64,000 nucleotides of DNA from Fistularia commersonii (GCA_037954325.1 JBBMNZ010000014.1:12498956-12562955); one strand, 5' to 3'. Shown: positions 24,546 to 37,413, numbered from the stretch's first letter. A program made the numbers and translations. Notes: generated by a model from the sequence alone, not told the origin.

Positions 24546-25629
24546 TACTCCATGGGGTCAATATGCTGAAATTGGATAGTGCGATGGTGGAACTGTTAAA
24601 CAAAAATTAAAGCATACTGTAATTACTGAATTTATGGGTTTCAAGCATTTCTCTCTGCAATGAAGTGAAAATCTGCAGTACACACATATGTATTTGACTG
24701 GCAAGGAAAAAGTCTTGGTAGTTTCTGGTCCGTTTCATAGCAAAGGTTAAGCCTGATTCAATTCCCTTTCCCATTGGGAAAGTAATCTCTGCTCTGTGCT
24801 TTCTCCGGATGGAAGAAATTAATCTTTGAACCAGAACTTGAATCTCAGAGGTTTAGATTTGCTGCAATGATTTGGCACTGACATGTATTGCAAAGTTTTC
24901 TGGACAGCTAATCCTGCTATCAGATCCTTGTATTGTGTGAGTGTGATTATGTGTGTGGAAACTTGTGGGCAGCTCAGATAAAGCAAGTTTCTATAGCAGA
25001 AAGCTGGTGTGTAAGACATTCAGTGTTCACCATTAAATGTGTATTTGCATGAAGATGTGTGTGTAACTGTGTAAAATGTCAGTTAAGACAAGAAAAACCT
25101 TGAGGACTTGATCCTGCATGTCAGAGCTGAAATGCGGGGATTAATGTAATAAGGATTTATTCAGTGCTGTGAATAATTCATTTAAAAAAGTGAGATAATG
25201 GCACGTTTGATTTTGAAGCAATGCTTGTGACTTCAGTGTACCTTTTTTTTTTACAAAGTTTTAAGTCTCTGCAAGAAGTTTTTGTGTTGGCGGCAAAGTA
25301 AAATTGTATGAACAAAATTTCAAAATTACTGACAAGTCAGGCTCCCCCTCTCAGGTCGCACAAATCGATAGCCTCTAGTGGAACTAAGGAGAATATTCCA
25401 AGCTGGGGATCGCCACATGGCTATTTTCCAGGCTCCAGCTTTAACATGACTTTGATAACAGTTCTATAAATGCTAACAACCTGGCAATCTTTGAAAGTCC
25501 GTTGTTATTATTGAGCATTAACAGCATTTTTGGTAAGAGATCAAAAGTCCAGTGACCAACAGTGATCCAATAATTCTTTAGTTATATTTTATGCTGTAAT
25601 AAATGTGTGTACTTTTTAAACTATACAGA
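24546..25629. other. non-coding stretch
   Basis: AT-rich, no genes or elements recognised. Confidence 0.5.
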
Positions 25630-26300
25630 ATCCTCTTTCTCTTCTTTTTGTTTTGGCTTTTCCCTTCTCACAGCTCCATTCTCCATTCCTCAGGCATCTT
25701 CTCTCTCTCTCAGATCCTGTTGAATAGTCTAGCCAAAAACTCTATCGCTGCCTCTCCTAGACACTTCTATACCTCCACATGTATATCCTCAGGACGAACT
25801 GCCTTTTCCCTCTTCATCCTTTACAATGCTTTCTTCAATTCTCGTTTACCAATCTCTGCTACTTTGTGGTCTACATTAGTGACCTCTTCCCCCTCTTTTC
25901 CTTTTTCATCAGTCTTCGAAGTACTCTTTCCATCTTCCCATCACTCTTCTAGCATCTGTCAATACATTTCCCTCTCTGTCCTTGATCACCTGGACCTGCT
26001 GTACATTCTTTGTACATTCTTCTCAATCTCTGTTTTTTGCTTATCTGTATGTCATTCGCCAAATTTCCACTGGTACCCTGGAGGTTATCTGCAGCATTGG
26101 AGGTCATTGTTAACCTGGACCCAGACCGATCCGGTGATTTGCCTGTTTACTTTTGGCAAAAGTTTTACGCCGGATGCACTTCCTGACGCAACCCTCTACT
26201 TTTTTCCAGGCTTGGTACTGGCTAAGGGCGACATCGGCCTTTGCCCCTCTGAGGCTGGCTCAGGGGAAGACTGGCCCATGCCCCCCTGGGGCTGCATTGT
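25630..26300 (-). mobile_element. RTE-type LINE, N-terminal/RT-upstream portion (antisense)
   Basis: Plus-strand words such as attcctcaggcatcttctc, ctcctagacacttct, atatcctcaggacgaactgc and catcctttacaatgctttc are the reverse complement of the RT amino-terminal coding region of RTE elements. The section near 26071-26220 adds taccctggaggttatctgc and cttcctgacgcaaccctct, the latter also at 19108-19126. A long open frame on the + strand here (292 codons) is only the antisense reading of this element. Confidence 0.75.
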
Positions 26301-26319
26301 GTCAAAAACAGTAAATGTG

Positions 26320-26418
26320 TACATTTTATTTTATTTCATTTTATTTTATTCTATTTTATTTCTGTTTCATTTTATTTCATTTTATTTTATTTTATTTATT
26401 TTTTATTTTATTTCATTT
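26320..26418. repeat. (ATTTT)n-type low-complexity repeat
   Basis: Repeated TTTTATTTTATTTCATT units directly follow the antisense LINE fragment. Confidence 0.9.
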
Positions 26419-27249
26419 TCTCTTAAAATAATACTAAAGGAGACTTGTCTAGCATTTTGTTGCTTAATCACTATAAACTGAGCTTCTGATTACAAGACAC
26501 AAGGGTGAAGGGATTAATGAAATTAATCAAATTAATTTCCATGCCATTAAGGAGCAGATAATCCACCTAAAACACTTATTAAAACACTTACGTCACTTAT
26601 GTCAGTATTACTTTCATCACTTTTTGTACCCAATGTGGTTCTAAATTATTTTTCAGAGGATTTTCCACACAAAAATTGTTTGTGCCTGTGCGTTTCTACG
26701 TGTGCGTCGTGCGTGCATGTGTGTGTATGTGTGTGTGTGTGTGTGCATGCGTCCGTGCATGTGTGCGTGTGTCACAGAGTTGTGTGCATATAGGCGTGGG
26801 CCACCATCACAAAGGAGCACAGCCATCATAATCACAATAGAGATAAAATTAATTTGGCGCCCTCTCTATCTCTGCCTGCCACTCTCCACCTCCAATTTCT
26901 CTATCTCCTCTCCTCTTCCTCTCTACCCCTACATTCTCCATAACTACATGTATATTTTCAGTCTACTATATGTCCTTGCTCCTACCATCTTTTTCCCTTC
27001 AATACCTTGCAATGTTAACTAGAGCTACATTGTTGTACCAGACACTGAAAGGAAAAGCTATCAGATACTTGCTGTCTAAATGAAAAATGGAAAAGTGGTT
27101 CAAGTTATTCCTCTTGGAATTTACTGTGGTTCCAAGCATCTGTCCATTCTTTATCAACCAAATTGTGTTACAAGTTGCACTAGTAGTAACTATTTACTTT
27201 GCCATGTATGCAATCTGGGCACCGTCAACCTCTCTCTGAAATTGCTGAA
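26419..27249. other. non-coding stretch with GT-rich repeat
   Basis: Imperfect GT/GC repeat at 26698-26776; otherwise no gene or element recognised. Confidence 0.5.
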
Positions 27250-27950
27250 GGTGCCTGACCTCTGAAAGACCTGCATTGTCCCAAGTGCTTTCAATGACTA
27301 CAGGCCAGTGGTACTAACATGCCATGTCACATGTCATGAAGCTGTTCGAGAGGCTTGTACTTCGGCACCTGAAAGACCAGCTATCTGCTTCCCTGGACCC
27401 TCTACAGTTTGCACACAGGCAGCACATGAGTGTGGCGGATGCATTCATCTTCCTCACTCATAGGGCCCTATCCCACCTTGAGGGTGCAGGAAGCACTGTG
27501 AGAGTCATCCTCTTTGACTTCTCCAGTGCCTTCAATGGTGTCTGACCCACCCTCCTCAAGGACAAGCTGCTGAGTGCGCAACTTCACCCTGACATCAGTG
27601 CCTGGATCCTGGACTACCTCACAAGACGGCCGCAGTGTGACAGGGTGGATGGCTGTGTTTCTCAGGAAGTGCCATGCAGCATAGGAGTGCCCCAAGGTAC
27701 TGTCCTGTCACCATAGCTCTCCACCCGCTTCAACTCCATCTTCCGGCACAATTCCAGTTCCTGCTACCTCCAGAAGTTCTCAGATGACTCCTCCGTCGAT
27801 GGATGCAGCAAGAGTGACGACGATGAGGTCTCATCGCGAGTTTTGTTGTGTGGAGCAATCAGAACTTCCTACTAGTCAACATCTTCAAGACCAAGGAGGT
27901 GGTTGTGGACCTGGTAGGATCTGTGGTAGGATCATGCATGAGACTGCATC
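27250..27950 (+). mobile_element. L2/Rex1-type LINE reverse transcriptase fragment
   Basis: Reverse-transcriptase blocks appear in order: NDYRPVVLT (about 27291), LFERLVLRHLKDQL and SLDPLQFAHR, motif A VILFDFSSAFN (27508-27540), motif B IGVPQGTVLSP (27681-27713), and motif C degraded to KFSDDSS (27772-27790) where FADD is expected. Stops occur after FNGV and after LSP. Inactive. Confidence 0.87.
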
Positions 27951-27959
27951 TTGCATAGA

Positions 27960-28105
27960 AGAGGTAACCTGAAAGAGATCAGTGACTGCAAAGTAGTGGT
28001 AGGTGAGAGTGTAGCTAGACAGCATAGCATGGTGATTTGTGGGATGAGTCTGGTGACAAGGAAGATAAGGGCAGACAAAGACAGAACAGAAAACCACGCA
28101 ATCTG
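27960..28105 (+). mobile_element. RTE-type LINE sliver embedded between two L2-type pieces
   Basis: Words gtagtggtaggtgagagtgt, agctagacagcatagcatgg, gacaaggaagataagggcag and caaagacagaacagaaaac are typical of the RTE family (reading VVVGESVARQHSMVICGMSL and on). The flanks at 27888 and 28131 carry the same L2-type word, aagaccaaggaggtgg. Confidence 0.6.
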
Positions 28106-29160
28106 AACCGCCCCCAAATCATCATCTCCAAGACCAAGGAGGTGGCTGTGGACTTCCGGAAGTATCGGGGGAAAACAGGTACAAATCCCCATCCAGGGTG
28201 AGAGGTGGAGATAGTTGACTCCTACAAGTACCTTGGGGCCACATTGACGATAAACTGGACTGGTCACACAACACTGATGCACTCTACAGAATGGGTTCGA
28301 GTAGGATGTTCTTCATGAGAAGACTGAGGTCGTTTGGCATCTGTAGTGGACTCCTCAAGACCTTCTACCATTGTATGGTAGCCAGCGCATTCTTCTTCGC
28401 TGTAGTGTGCTGGTGGGGCAGTTCCAGGACTGGTGAGGTCAATAGACTAAACAAGATTGTGAGTAAAGCCCGCTCGGCGGTGGGACTGAACCTGGGCCAT
28501 CTTCAATCGGTGGCAGTGGGGAAGGTGGGAGGACAAACTGAGAGCTATCCTGGACAATCCCTCCCACCCTGCACGAAGAGCTGTGGCCAATGGGCAGCTC
28601 CTACAGCCAACAGTTCATCCCACCCCGGTGCAGAACTGAACGTTTTAGACGCTCCTTTGTGCCCACGGCCATCAGACTGTATAACAGCAGTCTGGAGCGC
28701 ACACAACTCTGACCAGCCTGAGGTGCAGCTATGCTGCTTCCACAATCTCACTACCTTACCCCATTCACAACCTCACCCATTCAAATGTCATGCCCTAACT
28801 CTGCTGTCTTTCTTATCCTTGTTGGTCCCAGCCCGCAAGCATCCTGCCTATTTTTGTTTTATTTATTTTATTCTTGTAATTGCTATTGTCACTCTATTTA
28901 TATTGTTGTTCAGTTCTGGTTGTGTATTTTTCAGCCTTACTGTTCCATTCTGTTGTCCATTCTTATCCCTGATGTTGGTGCTGTTGTTGCTGTTGTTGCT
29001 GCTGTCTATTTATTCATGGATGTCATGCTATCTTCTGTCTTCTGTCTCTCTATCTATATTTATATTTATATTTATATTTATATTTATATTTTTTGACATA
29101 ATTATTACACTGCGGTGACAAAGAAATTTCCCCTATGGGGATCAATAAAGTTTATCTTAT
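28106..29160 (+). mobile_element. L2/Rex1-type LINE C-terminal region and 3' tail
   Basis: Restarts with KTKEVAVDFRKYRG and VDSYKYLGATL, then RMGSSRMFFMRRLRSFGICS, LLKTFYHCMVASAFFFAVVC and WWGSSRTGEVNRLNKIVSKA (about 28287-28470). It ends with a 3' tail, aaatttcccctatggggatc followed by aataaagtttatcttattc at 29126-29163, the standard end of this LINE group. An ATATTT repeat (29055-29091) lies inside the 3' untranslated part. Several frame breaks; inactive. Confidence 0.87.
29055..29091. repeat. (ATATTT)n hexanucleotide repeat
   Basis: Six consecutive ATATTT-type units within the LINE 3' region. Confidence 0.9.
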
Positions 29161-29163
29161 TCT

Positions 29164-31559
29164 TTTGCTGTTAGAGCAGGACAGGAAAGTCTTACTAATC
29201 CTTGTGTGTAAGTAATAAAATTCAATTCATTTCAGAGAAAACTAAATCTAAATAGAACATTGTCAGACGAAACCAACAACCACCATCGAGCACCAACAAA
29301 TCAAATTAAATATTGCAATTTTATTCAAATAGGACGACCGGTAATTACAACTCCTCTCAGATCCTGCCCAGTCTGGTCTAAACTCTGACCTCATTCAAAC
29401 CTGCAGACTCATCTTTCCTAATTCCATATATACTTCTCTGTAATTCAACTACCTGGCCCATATATTTAGCCTAACTGCAAAAATTCAGGAGCAATAGACT
29501 GGTAAATAATTATGGTACTGCATTTGCAGAACTGAGATGTTCAATTTGGGCCAGCACAGGCAAAACAAACCATCTCTTTGATTTATGTTTTATTTTTAAA
29601 GTGAATTACCTCTAAAACTTGTATGATTGTTTTCTTGCTCCACAGAGGAAATTGAAATGACGATTTCCAGTCTCAACTCTGTCTAGTATGACATACAAAT
29701 CTCTGATACATTATTCTGAATAATGATCTAAGTACTGTAAGACTTTTAACTTTAAATGTAATTTACAAGATTACATGCAATATTTATTGTCTAACAGTGC
29801 AGGAGATTTAAGTAACCCAAAAAGCAATGCAATGAAATCCCAATAACTTGCTTATTTTCCTTAAAAGCTGTAATTATTAACTTGATTAATTATGTGGAAA
29901 CGAATGACAGCAAATCATTTTATATCATATAGATACATACTGGCAGGAGAAGCACTGAACCCTGCCTGAAATGGAGCTCTTATAATATATCTAAAAACAA
30001 ATGGTAATGCAAGCTGGCACCCATGGTTATTACATTGATATTTTACACACATACACTCAGCATGTCTTTAAATATGTGCGTACATGTGCTGGTTCTTAGG
30101 AATTTATCATCTCAAATTAGTCTATCAATACATATAATGAAATTAGTGGGCTTGGCCCTGGTTCCAACACATTTAACACAGTGATATTTCTTCTCCAATG
30201 ATATAGCGGATGTTTTGTGAGATATCAATGAGGCCTATGCAACTATTTAAAGATTCCCTCAAAGATACCAAAGCAAACACATTTCAGATTAACCTAAACA
30301 GGCCTTTTTGGCTCACTTAAGGGGAATCCTTGAAAGGGACCTCTGTGTCTCCTAGTATTTTTCTGTTCGAATGATACTCTGTGTTGAGGATGTTACAGAG
30401 TTGACAGCTGTGCTTACTGCTTGCACGATTTAATGTCTGCAAAATGTTGCTTTATATCACAACTCAAACAGTGTGTTATCTCTTTATTGATGCGGATACT
30501 TGATCTTGATGTGTGTTAATTAGGCTCCGATATGCACATGGATTTTCAATGGCTCCGCCGATGCGCTGTATGACTCCCATTATATCGAAGAGGAGAGAAA
30601 ATAACTTCATTGCACCTCTTGACTTAGTCGAAGAAAAATGATGGGCCCAAGGGGCAATCGTTCCCCATCATCTCCCACATTTTAATAATAGCGCTGCCTC
30701 TTTGAGTTTTGAGCACACTTATGTTGGACTCCTGGGCATGATACAATCATGCTGACTGCATGTGATTTTATACAATCAGCCCTCACAGCTTGTGTGAAAT
30801 TGTATTGTTCTTTTTCAAAGGAAATGGAATGAATTCATTGGAAATTATCCAACAGTGTCTCTCCAGAATAATTCTGCAGGGAAATGATGAGGCAATGTCA
30901 TTAAGCAGTTGTGAATGAAAAGCTTTTGGCTCATTCTGGAACAGTGGAATGTGTTAATCACTGTGTAGAACATAAAGAAATTATATGAGCAAGGGCTCCA
31001 AGACATCTGCTACACAAGCGGGAACCATATGATTTTAGGTTCCCTCTACAAGATGTACTTCCAAGATAGCAGCCTTGGTCTTACTTAAAAAGGAAATCAA
31101 TGAAATCGTTGAAGGGTCATTTAGTAAAATTGTGTGTTATCCCAAGCAATTTTGTGAGTCTTTGCTTATATAAAAAGTATGTCAAAAGAGGAGAGTGTTG
31201 CCATAGGAACATGGAGTTATTTCCCTACAATTGAAATCTATATCAGAAGATAAGGTAGTTTCTATGTTAAATTAAGGACTATGGAATATATTGTGAAGTT
31301 ACATTTTAGAATAGCGATCACGTCGAAAAGCATTCACCTACACTTGAGCAACATCAACACCTTATTGTCCAGGCAAAATTATGAAAAGATTGGAAAAGGA
31401 ATTTAGAGATAAAAGTACACATTGACTTTAACAACAAAAAAAATCTTTTGCTGTGGAGGAAATCACTGATACTGCGTAACCCCGTAGCTTTCTTTGTTAA
31501 ATATAAAGGGTATTTAGAAAGTTTCTCTCATAATGTCATCTTTCTCCAGAAACAGTCAT
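29164..31559. other. non-coding stretch
   Basis: No gene or element recognised in 2.4 kb. Composition is even and free of simple repeats, so it is a fair place to look for conserved non-coding DNA. Confidence 0.5.
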
Positions 31560-32105
31560 ATTAATTATCGAGATTTTCTTAATGTCCTCCTTCACAAAAT
31601 CAATAAATTTTGTCTTTGGTCTTCCTCGAAGCCTCCTGCCTAGCAGTTCTAGCTTCAGCATCATTCAGTCTCCAAAACATCCAACATTTGCTTTCCCTCT
31701 GATGGACACGTTCCTGATCCTCTTCATCCTTGTCATTCCGAAAGACAATCTCAACACATTCATCTCTGCTACATGCAGTTCGGCTTCCTGTCTTTGTCAG
31801 ACCCACTGTCTCTAAACCATACAGCATCAATAGCCTTGCCACTGTCTCATACACCTCTCCTTGCATTCCGACTGATACTCTTTCATAACACATTACCCTG
31901 ACACTTTTATCCTCCTGTTTCAACCTGTTTGAACATGTTTCTCCACCTTTTTTTTCCAAATTTTCCATCACTGTGGACTGTTGACCCAAAGTACTTAAAA
32001 TCCTCTACCATCTTTATATCTTTATCACCTCTCCCCGAAGCCTCACTGTCTTACTTGGGTTCTTCTCATTCACACACATGTATTCTGTCTTGCTTCAGGT
32101 AACCT
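31560..32105 (-). mobile_element. RTE-type LINE C-terminal fragment (antisense)
   Basis: Same antisense signature as at 23660: tttggtcttcctcgaagcct, ctccaaaacatccaacattt, cattcctgatcct-like words and cctgtttgaacatgttt. The minus-strand frame reads EVYETVARLLMLYGLETVGL, matching the KVYxTVVRPAMLYGLETVAL segment. Degenerate. Confidence 0.75.
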
Positions 32106-32124
32106 TCATGGCAACAGCATAACA

Positions 32125-32345
32125 ACTTTATGACAACTTTATTGTTACCTACAGTTATACATAGAGCACAACATCAGTGAAATTTTGACCTCTGCATTTA
32201 ACCCATCATGGATGAACCATGAACAGGAGGCAGCTAAGGAACAGAGCCTGGGGAGCAGTTACAGGTTCAGTGTCATGCACAACAACACTTCGACAGGCTA
32301 AGAGGAACCGGGAATCGAACCAGGAATATTCTATTTAACTGCTCT
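32125..32345 (-). mobile_element. tRNA-derived SINE (antisense)
   Basis: On the minus strand it begins with an A-box-like tagagcagttaaa and a good pol III B box, GGTTCGATTCCCGG (reverse complement of 32307-32320). It continues into a conserved body ending in a short tail near 32125. The body word tcatggatgaaccatg is shared with another copy at 61430-61446. Confidence 0.65.
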
Positions 32346-34499
32346 AACCTGTACACATCTTAATACTGCAATAATTGGAAGGGGAGAACCCTGTTTTTTC
32401 TTTTTGACTGGGTCAGGGCTCAGTCAGTTGAAACTTAATTTTAATGGAAATTGTGATAATTGTGATTCAATATTCTTTCTTGTTGTTTCTGTTCAGAAAA
32501 ATGTGTTTCCTCACGAAGGTTTAGGCAAACAACTCAATTTTTTCCTGTTTTATCTTACCATACTGTGGATAGCTTGCAAAAAAAAAGTTCTAAATTGTTC
32601 ATTTTGTTTTCAAACTTGATGTAAACCATAATTAAGGAAATGTAAATGCCTCATATAGCTGCCGATATTAAGTACATTTTCCAGTCCAGGACATGACAGT
32701 ATGAAGCTAACCATTCATTCTCCATACATTGGCTTCACATAGCTTAACAACCATGAGGATCTCTGTCCAGCAGAAGGTGTCTGAAACTGCAATGGTTTTT
32801 GTCAAGTATTTCTTGTGATATTTTAGAAAAAAGGCTGCTGTTATTGTTTAAACCATAATTTGGTGCACTACTAGAATTTGTGACCTGAAGTTCGTTAATT
32901 AAACTTACAACAAAGACAATAAGAAATTACTCATCCAGATTGACTGGCAGCCCAATTGGGTGGCAAAGTGATGAATTGCCTTTGGTATTTTATAGATGAA
33001 ACACATACTGTATTATACATAAACAAGTGCAGGCATACAGGACATGTACTCTAAAAACATAGATCGTCAACAGAATGGGTACAGAAAGTGGAATGGATAT
33101 AGTGATTTGCTGTTCAACTGATGACTTCTGCTCTCCCGCTGCTGTTTGCTCAAAGTAATCTTTGGGATACAATTCATGTTTTTCCCACAAGGAAGAAGTC
33201 TGAGAAAATGGTAAAGTTAAACCATATATGATAGCAGAGGGACCTGATGCATCTGCAGATCTGGCTGCACCTCTGAAAATCACACCTATGACACTCAACA
33301 TTTGTTTACTTTTCATCCTGATGTGACTCTGCTGGTTACAAACACACTCCTGAAGATATTTTTTGAATAGAAGACATCACACCTGCCAGCAGATTACTGG
33401 GTTGCTGGAAATTTTATTAAGGGTTGTTGGAATTATCTGAAATTGCTATGTAACTCTGCTACACCAGACATTATGGTGTTGATGCAACAGCTCAACTATG
33501 GAAATGGAAACATTGCAACATGGAAATCTATTCCATGTTATCAACATGTCCTTGTATGGCTGCCTCACATAAATGTGAAGTTCATATGTTAAACTCTAAT
33601 CTAGATTAATTGGAAGCCCAGCCAGCTGCCTAACAAGCTGCGAACCAAAAGCAAATATTTAGTGCATTTTTAAGTCTGATACCTTGACCATGGCATCAAA
33701 AGAAGATTTACAAGTTCAACAGAAAAAGCAAGTGCTGATGAAAAGACAATGTGGAAAAAGTCCTGCCAAATGAAATGTAATTTTTCCAAACCATGATAAA
33801 TTGATGCATTGCAGGGACCATGTGTCAAAAGGGAGAGATGATGAAACTCAGGGATATTGTTGCAGTGATAGTGACTCACAAAGGGATTCTGTGGCTACAA
33901 CTGTGTTATATGTTTTTGAATAAAAATGTAAAGCGGATAACCATTTTGATCATCTGGAAGTTGGGCTGCTTTTAACAGAATCATTATCACTTTTGATTAA
34001 ATGTCAACCAGAACAATATCAGATGATGTTTTGAACCCTTTTAAGATTCTGTTTGAAACCCCAGCATTCACAAGAACCACAGATGAAAAAAGGTATCATC
34101 CATTCTCCAGCCAATGTGGAGGTGTGTTGATGTGTAATCTATCTGAAGTGTTCTATGATGTTCACAAAACAGGTGAGAGCAGCTGCATCAGTCAAAACTA
34201 AAACATTTTTATGGGGTCTGATGCCTGGTAATGGTTTGCAGTTACAGACCACAGACATTGAAACTGTCTGGTGTGGATTTGGAATGGTGCTCTAAGAATG
34301 CTTAACCACTGAACATACAGGTGAGTATTCCCAAGAGGGCTACTTCAGAGAACACAAAAATCCTGATCCATGTGATCATGTACCTCACTGAGATTGCCTC
34401 GCTGCAATGTCATGAGGAGGGGTCCAGTTGTCTCCAAAGTCTTAAGAAATCAAAAAAATTATTATGTCAGAATGATTAATGGGCGAAAGTATCATAGCA
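32346..34499. other. non-coding stretch, unrecognised
   Basis: Short frames at 32990-33316 (-), 33670-33879 (-) and 34001-34201 (+) show no family resemblance. Purine-rich texture and words such as 'ccaacatggaaatc' suggest an old mobile element, but I cannot name it. Confidence 0.35.
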
Positions 34500-34697
34500 C
34501 CATCTACTGAATAAACATGTAGTAGTTACTGTTAGTTAGTTAGTTTGTTGTTACTGCTAACAGCTAAGACAATTTATATTTCATTATATTTCTTACTCTT
34601 CCTCCTTTCCACTATTATCTACTACTGTTATGTTTTTACTTGAAACTCTGGCACAACAATTTCCTTTGGGATTAATAAAGTTGTTCTCATCATCTCA
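34500..34697 (+). mobile_element. LINE 3' tail (L2-like)
   Basis: Ends with caacaatttcctttgggatt-aataaagttgttctcatcatctc, the same kind of tail as at 29126-29163. Coding part absent. Confidence 0.6.
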
Positions 34698-35207
34698 TCC
34701 CATGACCAAGTTATGAAACTAAATGGTGGACTTGTGGAAGTTGTCTCTTCTCATTGCCAGTGTTGTAATGACCAACATTATATTGCTTCAGGAAGACCAC
34801 CATCAAAAGACCTACATATATCCTTATTTGGCAGAAACCAGACTGGTATATTGGATTTAAATTGTGTGTGTAAATTAAAATAACCTAACAGATGGTGCAA
34901 ATCTATTGCAAAATAGCATTAGGCATCAAGAGGTTCCACAGTCTGTGAAAACATTTGATTCCCACAAAGAATTGGAAAGTGTTTAGTTTGGTATGTACCC
35001 GGGATATGTTTTGAATTGTTCTGGTGAATATTTAAAAAAAAAAATCAATCAGTTTATCATTTCAATATTTACTTTTCTATTGATGATTATGTATTTTTCA
35101 CAAATTAGAGATGATGTGGTTCTGGTTGAATAACCATGCAATGGGAAAAGGGGCAATAAAGAGGAAATTATAAATTTGCTCATTTGGTGAAGTTGGAGGT
35201 GCATTGA

Positions 35208-35681
35208 ATGTTTAGATGCCTTGACAATGTGAATACCTTACTGACAAGACTGATTCGCACGTGCTGTATTTCTTCAGTGTCATGTAGTGACGTTAATGGC
35301 AAGTGGGGCATTGACTTCTATGAGGCAGGAGAACTATGTGCCTCACTTAGTGGCTCTTTGCAGTCCTTTTATGATCGCTCAGGACAAGAAACTAGTAACA
35401 CACAAACAGATGTTGACAAAAAAAACACTGGAAACATAGTTTATATAACAAAAGTGTTTAAACAGTTTAATAGGGGGATACAAAGGAACAGCAATACAGT
35501 CTCAGTGGAGAGCATGCCAGCAGTCAGCCGTTATTGTGCAATCCCAGTAGAGGCGCAACAGTCTGCAGTCTCTCCTCAGTATTTGAACAGTAAATGTGAA
35601 AATCCAGCAATTTTGAATAACAAAAACTATTTAAAGCTGGTGAATTTAAATGAAAAATATCTTTATAGTGCAAATCACTGA
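35208..35681 (+). other. unrecognised 157-codon open frame
   Basis: The longest open frame in this part of the window not explained by a transposon. I do not recognise the protein. Residues 27-50 (CSDVNGKWGIDFYEAGELCASL and on) have the spacing G-[KR]-[WY]-x-[IL]-x-F-x-EA-x-x-[LA]-C seen at the start of Link (hyaluronan-binding) modules such as CD44, and are preceded by a plausible acceptor (ctgtatttcttcag at 35261-35274). The rest shows no second Link half (no later paired Cys pattern) and is rich in Asn, Ser and Gln. A chance frame or a decayed exon is most likely. Confidence 0.2.
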
Positions 35682-36639
35682 TAAATATAGCCTTTAAAAT
35701 CTTTTTTTCATTTTACATTTTTTTTCTTTCTAAGATTAGCAAGTGAGACAGCCTCTCCTGCCTCCCCTGGCTGCAGGTCACTGCTGTATTTTCATTTCTC
35801 CCAATATATAAGGAATATATAAGGAATCAAACCTTGGGAAGATGTCTATAAAGGTTCTAATCATGTCAAATCATGTCCTGGCAACTGATCTTTGATTTTC
35901 TTCCTTAACACGTTCCACCTCTCATCTGGGAGCCTACTCCAGATCTGAGAAAGGCAACAAAAGCCATGGGGCAATTCAACATTTGACAATGATAAACATT
36001 TGGAAGGTTGCTTTTGTAAGTTTTTTGTATTTGGCTATTTAACTGCTGGTTGTGGTGTACATCTGATGGATATCAAGCAATGCCAGCAGCTGTTACTCCT
36101 TGTCACATTTTCTGGTGCCCTCCTGTAGTCTGTGATCAATGCTATTTTAATTAAGTTGACAAGAAAGACACATTTTTGATTATCTTCTTTTTTGCTTTTT
36201 CAAAGCAGTGCTTCTTTTTGTATTGGAAAATTGCCAACACCATTCACAAAAATCTACACATTAGTATTAATTGAAGCATTGATTTAATTTGGAATGGGGC
36301 ACTTAGTACAATATACAGTATAATGTTATGTGCTTGAGTGAAACCGACTTACTTCTACTGACTAGCAATAACTTATAGAATTAAAAATAATCAGAGAAAT
36401 AACTTTTAACACGATGTATATATTTGAATGCTCATTCAGCACCAAATGTTCTCAATGTCTCATTGTTTTATGGAAATTTAGAAAAGCAATTGTGTTCCAG
36501 TATTTTTATTACTTGGGTATTGGGATGTTTTGGGTTACTCTTGGCTGGGCACTGAAATATCTTATCACCAGTAGCCGGTCTGGTCCAGTGAGCATTGACA
36601 ATAGCCAAAGATAAATCTTGCAGTGAACACAACTGCTCA

Positions 36640-36755
36640 GACCAACAACCAATCAAACTATGGGAATGTATCTCACAACAACCAATCGGAGACAGAGGAA
36701 CAACTGATCCAAGAAACAGAAAGTGAACAACAAAAGTTGGAGAAATATAAACAGT
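36640..36755 (+). promoter_or_regulatory. promoter-like cluster: two CCAAT boxes, ISRE-like site, TATA-like box
   Basis: Two copies of acaaccaatc (CCAAT at 36649 and 36682) precede an ISRE-like GAAACAGAAAGTGAAC at 36713-36728 and an AATATAAAC box at 36744-36752, all on the + strand with spacing normal for an interferon-inducible promoter. No coding exon follows that I can recognise; the first ATG downstream opens only eight codons. It may be an orphan or alternative promoter, part of an LTR, or chance. Confidence 0.3.
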
Positions 36756-37413
36756 CAATCTTTTACTAACACTGAGGTAATAAGCCCAGCAAAAATGTCA
36801 TCTTTTAATGCGTCCAAATGATCTAGTTGATTCTCATTTCATCAGTTGAAACTTCTGTTGTGCTTATGACACCTAAATGCTTTTATTCCGCCTGCATTCC
36901 CATTCCTTAATCACCAAAATGATTATTTAGTTTGTTTACAAACAACAGTATTAGATTGAGATAGTACCAAACCTACCCGACCTTGAAAAAAAGTAGTAAT
37001 GGTTTTACACATATTACAGAAATGCATGAAAACCAGACTGAATGCTCAGACCAAATGGATCTGCGTGTGGTATGAAACATTGAAATTTTTAGTTGTCACA
37101 CTGGCTAATACTTTTAGTCTTTCTGTAGTAGTTTGTTTGAGACTACAAAATATTCAGTTCAGAGTTTGTTATCTAATAGACAGCCTTAAATTGTATTAGA
37201 TTGAGCCTTAAGCAGGACGTGTTCCCAATTGCTAAGATTAATGCACCACCCCAGTCATTGTCCTCCACACCTCTACCAAGTTCATCTTTATTTTATCAAG
37301 GCAAAACTCTGTGAGATAGCAGATTAAGGTGTAAATTTGAAAGATGAGGCCTTTCTCACTCATGGGTGTATCCCATATTGAATCAATTACTGGGTTGGGA
37401 GGAATACAATGGA

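Noticed and set aside
25603..26481. 292-codon open frame on the + strand
   Set aside because: It is the antisense reading of an RTE-type LINE plus an ATTTT repeat; the Phe/Leu/Ser-rich product has no domain.
28291..29118. 275-codon open frame
   Set aside because: Only its first 60-odd codons correspond to LINE protein; the rest is out-of-frame LINE 3' sequence and simple repeat.
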